Of a DNA stretch of 64,000 bases, positions 1 through 7,384 are shown piece after piece. The position numbers and the translations under genes are program-made. Where the stretch lies: positions 62,001-126,000 of the forward strand of contig JAQWFQ010000012.1 of assembly GCA_029238665.1 (NCBI GenBank), read 5' to 3'. Origin of the DNA: Crocinitomicaceae bacterium (GTDB taxonomy: Bacteria > Bacteroidota > Bacteroidia > Flavobacteriales_D > Crocinitomicaceae). Numbering within the stretch: the first letter of the stretch is position 1; each line of letters opens with the position of its first letter. The notes beneath the pieces are model-generated. The model saw only the letters and a list, made by a program, of their open reading frames with translations, ran no database searches and was not told where the DNA came from.

Positions 1-12
1 TGCAGGACTGTG

Positions 13-20
13 TAGCTTTG
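13..20 (+). promoter_or_regulatory. -7 box of the rsmI promoter
   Basis: The octamer TAGCTTTG matches the Bacteroidota -7 consensus TAnnTTTG exactly and lies 19 nt before the rsmI ATG. The -33 TTG element would fall outside the window, so only half the promoter is visible. Confidence 0.55.
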
Positions 21-39
21 ACCAGCTAAGAACAACAAC

Positions 40-717
40 ATGTCGAAACTTTATATAGTTCCTACTCCGATAGGAAATCTTGAGGATATTACTTTGCGTG
101 CGATCCGTATTTTGCAAGAAACAGATTTGATTTTTGCCGAGGATACGCGGGTAACAAAAAAGCTATTGAATCACCTCGACATTTCTAAACCTGCACACCC
201 TTTTCATGCGCACAATGAGCATAAATCCTTGTCGAGTGCAGTTGATAAAATCAAGGCGAATACTTCTACAGTATTAGTTTCTGACGCTGGAACTCCTGGC
301 ATTTCAGACCCTGGGTTTTTATTGATTAGAGCGTGTATTGCACAGAACATTGAGATAGAGTGTTTACCTGGTCCTGCCGCATTAATTCCAGCAATTGTAT
401 CGAGTGGGTTTCCATGTGATCGGTTTGTGTTTGAAGGGTTTTTACCGCATAAAAAAGGACGACAAACACGGCTGTTGGCAATTGCTGAAGAAAAACGAAC
501 AACGGTTCTGTATGAATCGCCACATCGTTTAGTTAAATGTCTTGGGCAAATCATGGAGTTTATGGGAGAAGATAAACAAGTCTGTGTTGCGCGTGAAATC
601 ACAAAAATGTACGAAGAGTACAAGCGTGGAACAGCAAAAGAAATTAAAGCGTACTATGAGGCTCATCCTCCAAAAGGAGAGATTGTAATTGTTATTCAAG
701 GAAAAGAAGGAAAGTAA
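40..717 (+). CDS. rsmI: 16S rRNA (cytidine-1402-2'-O)-methyltransferase RsmI
   Basis: RsmI transfers a methyl group from SAM to the 2'-O of C1402 in the decoding centre of 16S rRNA. The 225-residue protein has the family's opening VPTPIGNLEDIT (residues 7-18), the AEDTR motif near residue 33 and the SAM-binding SDAGTPGISDPG near residue 81, all typical of the tetrapyrrole-methylase (SIROHM) fold. It is slightly shorter than E. coli RsmI, which has an extra C-terminal part; short forms are usual in Bacteroidota. A TAnnTTTG box lies just upstream. Its TAA overlaps the ATG of the next gene by one base (TAATG), so the two are probably cotranscribed. Identification is secure. Confidence 0.95.
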   Translation: MSKLYIVPTPIGNLEDITLRAIRILQETDLIFAEDTRVTKKLLNHLDISKPAHPFHAHNEHKSLSSAVDKIKANTSTVLVSDAGTPGISDPGFLLIRACIAQNIEIECLPGPAALIPAIVSSGFPCDRFVFEGFLPHKKGRQTRLLAIAEEKRTTVLYESPHRLVKCLGQIMEFMGEDKQVCVAREITKMYEEYKRGTAKEIKAYYEAHPPKGEIVIVIQGKEGK

Positions 718-1751
718 TGGGAGTGATATCTAGCGAAGCATTTTTTCTCACAAAAAAAGGAGAAGCAACCGAAGCATTTGAGTTAAGAAAGTTTGAACTA
801 GCCTTACCGGTTGGTGCAGAAATTTTAGTTGAGGTAGAGTCTTTCGGACTAAATTATGCTGATGTTATGGCGCGACAAGGTCTTTATCGTGAAGCACCTC
901 CATTTCCGTGTGTTGTTGGCTATGAAGTTGTTGGAAAAATAACACATGTTGGGCCTGATGCAGACCAGTCAAGACTTGGCAAGCGTGTAGTTGCTTTTTG
1001 TCGTTTTGGAGGGTATGCAAAGCATGTCGTTACAAATGATTATGCTGCGGTAGTTGTAGGAGATCAATCTTCGGAGTCTCTTTTAGGGCTATGTACACAG
1101 GCTGTAACAGCTTTTTATATGGCCGAGTATTTAACCCCTATTCATAAAGTTGATACAGTTCTTATTCATGCGGCTGCGGGTGGTGTTGGAACAATGTTGA
1201 TTCAGCTAGCTAAACTTAAAGGAGCACGAGTAATCGCAAAAGTTGGGGGGCAAGAAAAAGAAGCTCTCGTAAAAAAACTTGGAGCCGACATTGTTGTAAA
1301 CTACAATTCTTCGGACTATGCCGAGCAGATTGAGCAGGCTTTAAATGGGGAGCGAATAGACATCAGTTACAACCCTATTGCAGGCTCAACATTTAAGAAA
1401 GATTTTGCACTACTTGGATCTGGTGGAAGACTGGTTTTATTTGGAGGAGCAGAACTGTCAGGTGGCAAGTGGGGGCTTTTTTCCAAGCTGAATTTTATCC
1501 GAAAAATGGGACTTATTATTCCTATCGGTTTAATGATGCGTTCGAAAAATGTACTTGGAGTTAACTTGTTGAAGATAGCAGACAATAAGCCTAAGGTTTT
1601 AGCGTTTTGCTTGCAAAATGTAGTTGATCTATATACGGAAGGAAAAATTCAGCCCCAGCTGGGATGCGTTTATGAAGCTGCTCAATTAGCAGAGGCTCAT
1701 GCAGCATTAGAAAGTGGAAAAACAACAGGGAAACTTGCTGTTAATTGGTAG
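717..1751 (+). CDS. Zinc-independent MDR oxidoreductase (quinone oxidoreductase / VAT-1-like)
   Basis: A 344-residue medium-chain dehydrogenase/reductase of the NADPH:quinone oxidoreductase branch. It has an N-terminal GroES-like domain (ESFGLNYADVMARQG, around residues 41-55) and a Rossmann domain with the nucleotide-binding loop AAAGGVG around residues 151-157, but no zinc-binding cysteine set. The long segment after the Rossmann core (SGGKWGLFSKLNFIRK) is typical of the VAT-1/VAT-1-like subgroup. It probably reduces quinones or alpha,beta-unsaturated carbonyls with NADPH in the cytoplasm; the substrate cannot be read from sequence. It starts on the last base of rsmI, so it likely belongs to the same transcript. 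Confidence 0.8.
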   Translation: MGVISSEAFFLTKKGEATEAFELRKFELALPVGAEILVEVESFGLNYADVMARQGLYREAPPFPCVVGYEVVGKITHVGPDADQSRLGKRVVAFCRFGGYAKHVVTNDYAAVVVGDQSSESLLGLCTQAVTAFYMAEYLTPIHKVDTVLIHAAAGGVGTMLIQLAKLKGARVIAKVGGQEKEALVKKLGADIVVNYNSSDYAEQIEQALNGERIDISYNPIAGSTFKKDFALLGSGGRLVLFGGAELSGGKWGLFSKLNFIRKMGLIIPIGLMMRSKNVLGVNLLKIADNKPKVLAFCLQNVVDLYTEGKIQPQLGCVYEAAQLAEAHAALESGKTTGKLAVNW

Positions 1752-1786
1752 TCAAAATAATACGTGTAACGGATTAAACCTAAAGC

Positions 1787-3082
1787 TTATTCTTCGTTCG
1801 CTTCGTTGAGTTCCTCTTTACTGTCATTTTTTACGGAATCCAGTTCCTTATTCTTTAATAGTGGGATGTTGTTCAGAATAACATCTTTTACATTCTCTCC
1901 TCGATATGAAATGAGTGCAAACATCATGACCATACTTGTAATTAAGATAGGGTAAAGTAGTAAGCCAGTATCAAAATTTGAAATCGTTATGGTGTCATGT
2001 TTGATTAACACGAAAAATAAGAGAACAGTAATTAATCCCCTTGGAGCAATAAACAACTCTGGAAACAGAAATTTTTTCGCAAAAACCCGAAGGAAAACAT
2101 AGCGCACTGCATAAAGAATCGAAACAATGGCTAAGCTGTTAATTGCAACTTCAACATTGTAGAGGGAAGCAACAGAAATGCTTAACCCAAAGACAACAAA
2201 GAAGAATGTTCTGATTAAGAAGGCAGACTCTAAGGTTAGAATGTGAAAATCATGGAGAATGGGCTTCATTTTCTCTTTGTCAAAAAGCTTGGCAAGCTTA
2301 CCACGAAAGAAAACATCTGTGTTGTTTAGGACAATACCAAACGCCAAAATAATTAACAGAGAAGAAAGGTGGAAGTATTTACCAATTGCAAAAAGCAGTA
2401 GTAATACGGCAATAATTAAAAAGAGTTTTACCTGCATTGTTAAGTGTTGAAACAAGTAAACCATAACGTACGCAACAACAACAGAAAGAATTACTGTTCC
2501 TCCGACATTGGTCACAACATCCCAAAATAGATCTCCCTCCCCAGCGTTTCCTTCAGCGCCAATCATGAAATAAAAAACCATAATTCCGAGAATGTCTGAG
2601 AACGTACTCTCGTAGACCATGAACTCTCTTTTTTCACCCGTTAATCGCCCAACACTTGGAATGATGATTGCGCTACTCATGATGCTCAAAGGGAGCGCAT
2701 AAACGGCTGCAGTATGCAAGGATGTATTTGGAAAGATGTACATGAAAAACCCTGCGAGGGCAAACATAGATCCCACAAGACCAAGGCTAGCAATAACAAA
2801 TGACCGAACAATTAAACCAATTTTTTTCTTTTCTAATTTCAGGTCTAAGGCAGCCTCAAGAACAATCATAACCAACCCAATATTTCCTAATATTTCAAGA
2901 AGGCTATTTAATTTCAGGTCAGCGTCAATTAATCCATAAAAGTTCATTGCCCCTTTGATTCCCATGCCTAAACCGATTAAAAGTAGAACAGCTGGAATGT
3001 TTGTTTTTTTCGAAATAATATTGAAAAAAAAGCTAAGTATAATAATCCCTGCAAGGGCAATAATCAGTACGTATGAATTCAT
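1787..3082 (-). CDS. Sodium/proton antiporter of the CPA1/CPA2 superfamily
   Basis: A 431-residue inner-membrane protein with about 12 hydrophobic helices and a short charged cytoplasmic tail of about 40 residues (KNKELDSVKNDSKEELNEANEE region). It fits the Na+/H+ exchanger fold (Pfam PF00999), with the conserved helix LLLIGLGMGIKG near residue 35 and APRGLITVLLFF near residue 345, the latter resembling the NhaP-type RG motif. Expected role: exchange of Na+ or K+ for protons in pH and salt homeostasis. There is no TrkA-N/RCK domain, so it is not a KefB-type channel. It converges on the MDR gene with a 35-bp gap. A perfect -7 box lies just ahead of its start at 3102-3109. Confidence 0.85.
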   Translation of the reverse strand: MNSYVLIIALAGIIILSFFFNIISKKTNIPAVLLLIGLGMGIKGAMNFYGLIDADLKLNSLLEILGNIGLVMIVLEAALDLKLEKKKIGLIVRSFVIASLGLVGSMFALAGFFMYIFPNTSLHTAAVYALPLSIMSSAIIIPSVGRLTGEKREFMVYESTFSDILGIMVFYFMIGAEGNAGEGDLFWDVVTNVGGTVILSVVVAYVMVYLFQHLTMQVKLFLIIAVLLLLFAIGKYFHLSSLLIILAFGIVLNNTDVFFRGKLAKLFDKEKMKPILHDFHILTLESAFLIRTFFFVVFGLSISVASLYNVEVAINSLAIVSILYAVRYVFLRVFAKKFLFPELFIAPRGLITVLLFFVLIKHDTITISNFDTGLLLYPILITSMVMMFALISYRGENVKDVILNNIPLLKNKELDSVKNDSKEELNEANEE

Positions 3083-3101
3083 CGAATAATTGTTGTTTAA
3101 T

Positions 3102-3109
3102 CAAATATA
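3102..3109 (-). promoter_or_regulatory. -7 box of the antiporter gene
   Basis: On the minus strand this reads TATATTTG, a perfect TAnnTTTG box, 19 nt before the antiporter ATG. No TTG at the usual 17-23 nt spacing is present; the nearest candidate lies inside the tandem repeat at 26 nt. Confidence 0.5.
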
Positions 3110-3115
3110 AGAAAA

Positions 3116-3210
3116 AGCGTCAGCTTTTGATTGGACAAACGTTAGTGCGGACTGTAGCGTCAGCTTTTGATTGGACAAACGTTAGTGCGGACTTTAGCGT
3201 TAGCTTTTGA
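3116..3210. repeat. 40-bp direct tandem repeat, about 2.4 copies
   Basis: Two near-identical 40-bp units (3116-3155 and 3156-3195) and a 15-bp partial third (3196-3210) follow head to tail. Each unit begins AGCGTCAGCTTTTGATTGG and includes ACAAACGTTAGTGCGGACT. The copies differ by one base near the unit end; the partial copy has one further change. The repeat fills the divergent region between the antiporter promoter and the ars operon and codes for nothing visible. Confidence 0.9.
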
Positions 3211-3260
3211 CCTTTATTAATATTTAAAAAGGAATAATTTTTTTAAAAAGGACATGGTTT

Positions 3261-3288
3261 GCGATATTAATCGTAATATTGCGATATA
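3261..3288. promoter_or_regulatory. Candidate ArsR operator
   Basis: A near-perfect palindrome ATCGTAATATTGCGAT (3270-3285, 7 of 8 arm positions pair) lies 15 bp before arsR, and the sequence GCGATATTA just before it overlaps as a second inverted match to TAATATTGC. Position and size suit an autoregulatory operator of an ArsR/SmtB repressor. This is inference from symmetry and location. Confidence 0.55.
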
Positions 3289-3300
3289 ACAATTGTTGCA

Positions 3301-3633
3301 ATGGGTTTAACAAAGACACAATATTATACAGAAGAACAGCTTCAACTTTCAAGAATGATGAAGGTGATGGGACACCCTGCGCGTATTGCAATTTTACAAT
3401 CGATTATTAAAACAAAGACCTGCGTTTGTGGGGATTTAGTTACCGAAATCGGATTAGCACAATCAACCGTGTCTCAACACTTAAAAGAGTTAAAAGACGT
3501 AGGTCTAATTCAAGGAACGATTGAAGGCACTAGCATGTGTTATTGTATAAACGTAGCCAATTGGAATAAACTCAATGCGCAAACAAATAATTTATTTAAT
3601 TCAGCAAACTGCACCGATTTAGCTTGCTGTTAA
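3301..3633 (+). CDS. arsR: ArsR/SmtB-family arsenic-responsive repressor
   Basis: A 110-residue winged-helix repressor. The helix-turn-helix region LAQSTVSQHLKELKDVGLI (residues 52-70) is typical, and C41-V-C43-G-D45-L corresponds to the metalloid-sensing CVCDL motif of E. coli ArsR. Extra cysteines occur at C80/C82 and in the C-terminal tail (C104, C109, C110), which ends in a vicinal Cys pair; some ArsR lineages bind As(III) through such C-terminal cysteines. It is first in an operon arsR-arsI-arsC-aquaporin (gap to the next gene 10 bp) and presumably represses that operon until arsenite or a methylarsenical binds. Confidence 0.9.
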   Translation: MGLTKTQYYTEEQLQLSRMMKVMGHPARIAILQSIIKTKTCVCGDLVTEIGLAQSTVSQHLKELKDVGLIQGTIEGTSMCYCINVANWNKLNAQTNNLFNSANCTDLACC

Positions 3634-3643
3634 AACACACACG

Positions 3644-4150
3644 ATGAACGATATTACATACCCCAGAATGCACGTGTCAGTATATGTTAAAGACATTGCA
3701 TCAACGGTCAACTTTTACACAACTTTTTTTGGTAAACCAGCAACTAAAATCAAGCCTGGTTATGCAAAATATGAACTATCTAACCCTGGTTTAATTATTT
3801 CATTTGTAGAGAACGAAACCTTGGTTAACGCTAACTTTGGACACCTAGGCATTCAAGTTGCTTCAAAATCAGAGATGGAGCGAAGATTAGAAATAGCAAA
3901 GGGACAGGGAATTGTTTCTCTTGAAGAAATTGGAACTTCTTGTTGCTATGCTGTGCAAGATAAGTTTTGGGTAACTGACCCAGATGGATTACAGTGGGAA
4001 GTTTATTACTTCCATGAGGATGTTGAGTTTAACGACCCAAAGTACAGCTCAACAGATTCTACAGCTTGTTGTACTCCTGCACCTGAAGAAACACCGAGAA
4101 TTACATCTATAAACTCAAACAGTTGTGACCCAAATTCAGGGTGCTGTTAA
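3644..4150 (+). CDS. arsI: ArsI-type C-As lyase (VOC/glyoxalase fold) with Cys-rich tail
   Basis: ArsI is a non-heme Fe(II) dioxygenase that splits the carbon-arsenic bond of trivalent methyl- and aryl-arsenicals, releasing arsenite. This 168-residue protein shows the VOC metal triad H10, H67 and E119 and the vicinal pair C100-C101 (TSCCYA) that binds the As(III) substrate; spacing agrees with characterised ArsI enzymes. Beyond the catalytic domain (about 125 residues) a tail carries C142-C143, C161 and C167-C168. Related CadI proteins share the fold, but the CC pair and the ars context favour ArsI. It lies between arsR and arsC. Confidence 0.82.
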   Translation: MNDITYPRMHVSVYVKDIASTVNFYTTFFGKPATKIKPGYAKYELSNPGLIISFVENETLVNANFGHLGIQVASKSEMERRLEIAKGQGIVSLEEIGTSCCYAVQDKFWVTDPDGLQWEVYYFHEDVEFNDPKYSSTDSTACCTPAPEETPRITSINSNSCDPNSGCC

Positions 4151-4161
4151 TTGATAATCTT

Positions 4162-4578
4162 ATGAATAAAAATATATTGATTCTGTGTACAGGAAACAGT
4201 TGTCGAAGTCAAATGGCTGATGGTTATTTAAAAGAGTTCGCTCCTAAGGGAGCAACTATTTTTAGTGCTGGTATTGAAACACATGGCGTAAACCCAAGGG
4301 CGATTGAAATCATGAAAGAAGATGGAATAGACATCTCATTAAATACGTCAAATCATATTGACGAGTATGCAGATGTAGTATTTGATTATATCATCACAGT
4401 TTGTGATAATGCACAAGAGCGATGTCCTTATTTCCCTTCGAATGCATTTAAGTTTCACTATAATTTCCCTGATCCTGCAAAGGCTACAGGAACGGAAGCA
4501 GAGATTAAATCAAGTTTCAAGTCAACGCGAGATTTGATAAAAGTGTATTGTAAAGAATTTAATTCAGCGTACTTATGA
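4162..4578 (+). CDS. arsC: Arsenate reductase, low-molecular-weight phosphatase (thioredoxin-coupled ArsC) type
   Basis: Reduces As(V) to As(III) in the cytoplasm. The P-loop CTGNSCRS gives catalytic C9 and R15, and the redox pair C81 and C88 (VCDNAQERC) matches the three-cysteine relay of S. aureus-type ArsC; D at FPDPA is the general acid. The start is placed at ATG 4162 (138 residues): an upstream in-frame GTG would overlap the end of arsI and adds seven residues absent from the family. Its TGA overlaps the next ATG by 4 bp (ATGA), showing translational coupling to the channel gene. Confidence 0.92.
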   Translation: MNKNILILCTGNSCRSQMADGYLKEFAPKGATIFSAGIETHGVNPRAIEIMKEDGIDISLNTSNHIDEYADVVFDYIITVCDNAQERCPYFPSNAFKFHYNFPDPAKATGTEAEIKSSFKSTRDLIKVYCKEFNSAYL

Positions 4579-5216
4579 AACGGTATGTAGCAGAAGTAGT
4601 AGCCACATTTTTCTTGATTTTTTGTGGTACAGGAGCAATGGTTATCAATACAGAGACAGAAGGTGTGATTTCACATTTTGGTGTTGCTGCAGCTTGGGGG
4701 CTAATTGTGATGATTATGATCTTTGCCTATGGAAGAATTTCTGGTGCTCACATGAATCCGGCTGTAACGCTAACCTTAGTGGTATTGAAACTGCATGATA
4801 AAAAAGAGTTACTGCCTTATTTGGGCGCTCAACTGATTGGCGCATTTGCAGCTAGTCTTGCGTTGAAATACATGTTCCCAGAAAATGAGTTTTTAGGAAG
4901 CTCTTTACCCAGAGGCTCAGAAATACAATCATTTATCCTTGAGTTCATATTAACATTTATGTTGATGATCGTGATTCTTTTAACGTCACAAGGCAGAAAG
5001 ATTGAACAGTATTTTGCACCGGTAGCAATTGGAATGACCGTTATGTTGGAGGCATTATATGCAGGCCCAATATCCAAAGCAAGTATGAATCCATTTCGAA
5101 GTTTAGCGCCGGCAATTGTCTCGGGGCATACAGAGCACTTGTGGTTATATTTAGTTGCGACAACGTTAGGAGCATTAGCAGCAGGAGCCTATTGGACTTG
5201 GCAACGAGAAGGGTGA
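4575..5216 (+). CDS. Aquaporin-family (MIP) channel of the ars operon
   Basis: A 213-residue, six-helix MIP protein. The first half-helix carries NPA at residues 61-63 (GAHMNPAVTL); the second carries NPF at 172-174 (KASMNPFRSL) in place of NPA, with the selectivity-filter arginine R175 retained. It overlaps arsC by 4 bp and is the only membrane protein of the operon, so it is the likely route for uncharged As(OH)3 to leave the cell, as with AqpS of Sinorhizobium meliloti. Water or glycerol conduction cannot be excluded. Whether the altered NPF loop changes selectivity is unknown. Confidence 0.85.
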   Translation: MKRYVAEVVATFFLIFCGTGAMVINTETEGVISHFGVAAAWGLIVMIMIFAYGRISGAHMNPAVTLTLVVLKLHDKKELLPYLGAQLIGAFAASLALKYMFPENEFLGSSLPRGSEIQSFILEFILTFMLMIVILLTSQGRKIEQYFAPVAIGMTVMLEALYAGPISKASMNPFRSLAPAIVSGHTEHLWLYLVATTLGALAAGAYWTWQREG

Positions 5217-5282
5217 ACATAGAATGTCTTTTTCTTTCAAAGAAGAACCTATGTCCACCAATGCAGAATCAAAATTTTAACG

Positions 5283-5290
5283 TAATTTTG
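5283..5290 (+). promoter_or_regulatory. -7 box of the ALDH7 gene
   Basis: TAATTTTG fits TAnnTTTG exactly and lies 33 nt before the ATG at 5324. No clear TTG is seen at the expected upstream spacing. Confidence 0.45.
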
Positions 5291-5323
5291 TGGCATAAAA
5301 TTTATTTTTAACAAATACAGCAT

Positions 5324-6880
5324 ATGGCAGAAGTAATGACAGATCTTGGAATTGGCGAAATTTTAGCTCAATTCGGAATTGATCCAGTTAACAATGGAGC
5401 ATCAACAGGTGGACATTGGTTTAACACAAGAGGTGAGAAAATAGAATCAATATCTCCAGTAGATGGTAAAGTTATCGCAACTGTAAACTCGAGTACTGAA
5501 GCAGATTACGAAGCGGTAGTTCTTAAAGCACAAGAGGCTTTTGTATCGTGGAGAAAATGGACTGCTCCGGCTCGTGGAGAAGTAGTTCGTCAATTGGCAA
5601 CAAAATTACGTGAATATAAAGAGCCTTTAGGAAAACTTGTTTCTTATGAAATGGGGAAATCATTACAAGAAGGTTTGGGAGAAGTTCAAGAAATGATTGA
5701 TATCTGTGATTTTGCAGTAGGTCTTTCACGTCAACTTCACGGATTAACAATGCATTCTGAACGCCCAGGGCACAGAATGTATGAGCAATACCACCCATTA
5801 GGGATAGTAGGTATTATTTCAGCATTCAACTTCCCTGTTGCTGTTTGGAATTGGAATACAGCTCTTGCATGGGTTTGTGGTGATGTTTGTGTTTGGAAAC
5901 CATCTGAAAAGTCTCCAATTACAGCACTTGCTTGCCAACAAATTACAAAAGAAGTTTTTGAAGCTAACGGTGTTCCTGAGGGAGTTTCTGGTTTAGTAAT
6001 CGGAGGCGCTGACATTGGAAAATTAATGGCTGAGGACAAGCGTGTTCCTTTAGTTTCTGCAACTGGATCTACACGTATGGGTAAATCAGTTAGTGCAGCA
6101 GTTGGAGCTCGTTTAGGAACATCATTATTAGAGTTAGGAGGTAACAATGCAATTATTATTACACCTACAGCTGATTTAAAAATTGTTCTTCCTGGTGCTG
6201 TATTTGGTGCTGTTGGAACTGGTGGGCAGCGTTGTACTTCTACACGAAGGCTAATCATTCATGAAGATGTGTATGATCGTTTTGTAGGTGCAATTGTTAA
6301 TGCCTACGGACAGTTAAAAGTTGGTAATCCATTAGATGAGAATAACCATGTAGGGCCGTTAATTGATCACGATTCTGTTAACATGTATTTAGCTGCTTTA
6401 GAAAAAGCAAAAGCTGAAGGTGGAAACATCTTAGTTGAAGGAGGAGTTTATGAGGGAGAGGGATATGAGTCTGGATGTTATGTGAAACCAGCCATTGTTG
6501 AAGCTAAAAACTCGTATGAGATTGTACAGCACGAAACATTTGCGCCAATTTTATACATTATGAAATATTCTGGTAGCGTTGAAAATGCAATTGCAATTCA
6601 AAACGATGTGCCTCAAGGGTTATCATCTGCAATTATGACAAATAGCTTGAAAGAGTCTGAAGCATTTTTAGCATGTACAGGATCTGACTGTGGAATTGCA
6701 AATGTTAATATTGGTACTTCTGGTGCCGAAATTGGTGGAGCATTTGGCGGAGAGAAAGAGACAGGTGGTGGACGTGAGTCTGGATCTGATGCTTGGAAAG
6801 TCTACATGCGTCGTCAAACAAATACGATTAACTATACAGATGATTTGCCATTAGCGCAAGGAATCAAGTTTGAGCTTTAA
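5324..6880 (+). CDS. ALDH7 (antiquitin-type) aldehyde dehydrogenase, probable alpha-aminoadipate semialdehyde dehydrogenase
   Basis: A 518-residue NAD(P)-dependent aldehyde dehydrogenase. The catalytic pair is E270 (ELGGNN) and C304 (GGQRCTSTRR); the Rossmann-associated ATGSTRMGK is also present. The motifs ELGGNNAIII, GGQRCTSTRR and GGAFGGEKETGGGRESGSD are characteristic of the ALDH7 family, whose members oxidise alpha-aminoadipic semialdehyde in lysine degradation. It stands alone with its own -7 box and a strong terminator 16 bp downstream. The lysine-catabolic role is inferred from the family; no other lysine-degradation gene is in the window. Confidence 0.88.
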   Translation: MAEVMTDLGIGEILAQFGIDPVNNGASTGGHWFNTRGEKIESISPVDGKVIATVNSSTEADYEAVVLKAQEAFVSWRKWTAPARGEVVRQLATKLREYKEPLGKLVSYEMGKSLQEGLGEVQEMIDICDFAVGLSRQLHGLTMHSERPGHRMYEQYHPLGIVGIISAFNFPVAVWNWNTALAWVCGDVCVWKPSEKSPITALACQQITKEVFEANGVPEGVSGLVIGGADIGKLMAEDKRVPLVSATGSTRMGKSVSAAVGARLGTSLLELGGNNAIIITPTADLKIVLPGAVFGAVGTGGQRCTSTRRLIIHEDVYDRFVGAIVNAYGQLKVGNPLDENNHVGPLIDHDSVNMYLAALEKAKAEGGNILVEGGVYEGEGYESGCYVKPAIVEAKNSYEIVQHETFAPILYIMKYSGSVENAIAIQNDVPQGLSSAIMTNSLKESEAFLACTGSDCGIANVNIGTSGAEIGGAFGGEKETGGGRESGSDAWKVYMRRQTNTINYTDDLPLAQGIKFEL

Positions 6881-6895
6881 TCAAACACTATATTT

Positions 6896-6935
6896 CAAAA
6901 AAGGTCGATGCTTAATAAAGTATCGACCTTTTTTA
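6896..6935. terminator. Bidirectional intrinsic terminator
   Basis: A stem GGTCGATGC / GTATCGACC (one G-T pair) around an 8-nt loop is flanked by A-runs on the left and T-runs on the right, so it can end both the ALDH7 transcript and the converging gene at 6933-7283, whose stop codon lies in its right T-run. Confidence 0.85.
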
Positions 6936-7283
6936 ATTCCAATTAAAAAAATGATTGCCTGCTATAGAGCTCTGAAGTTTGGTCCTGAGTTGGTCGAGTT
7001 GAATTTTAGATTTTAAATCGCCCTGCTTGGCTTTCGTTTTGGCTCGGTAGTATAGGTTGATGGCCTCACCAAACAAATCTTGATCTAGTTTATTTTTAAT
7101 TTTTGCAATTTTGGTATTTACTTCAAGTAAAAATTGCTCCGTATTATCAAGTTCATTTTGTTCTTCCTGGGTTTTATTTTTCTTTTTCATGAGCTCTAAG
7201 TAGCGCGGTAAAATTTCTCCCAACACAAGGTGAAACTCATCGAGTTCTTTATTTAAGCGCGCTATTTGTTCGTTTACTCCCAT
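6933..7283 (-). CDS. Conserved-looking coiled-coil protein of unknown function
   Basis: A 116-residue, highly charged, helix-rich protein with no signal peptide or membrane segment. Heptad-like spacing of I/L residues from about residue 6 to 70 (IARLNKELDEFHLVLGEIL and FLLEVNTKIAKIKNKL) suggests an antiparallel coiled coil. I recognise no catalytic motif and no family. It stands alone between converging ALDH7 and divergent hemW. It is considered real because of length, hydrophobic patterning and the terminator placed at its stop. Confidence 0.6.
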   Translation of the reverse strand: MGVNEQIARLNKELDEFHLVLGEILPRYLELMKKKNKTQEEQNELDNTEQFLLEVNTKIAKIKNKLDQDLFGEAINLYYRAKTKAKQGDLKSKIQLDQLRTKLQSSIAGNHFFNWN

Positions 7284-7384
7284 GTTAATTCCCTATTAAG
7301 GTATTAAATATTGATTGAATTTAAAAAAATCGGTAATTTTTTAACATTTTTCAAAAAAGGAGTTCATTTGATTAGTTTTACGGT

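Noticed and set aside
3116-3210. Possible CRISPR array
   Set aside because: Only two and a half units, directly joined without spacers, and no cas genes in the window.
5737-6258. 173-codon frame on the minus strand
   Set aside because: It is antisense to the conserved ALDH7 catalytic region, Pro/Thr-rich and without any recognisable motif; a shadow of the real gene.
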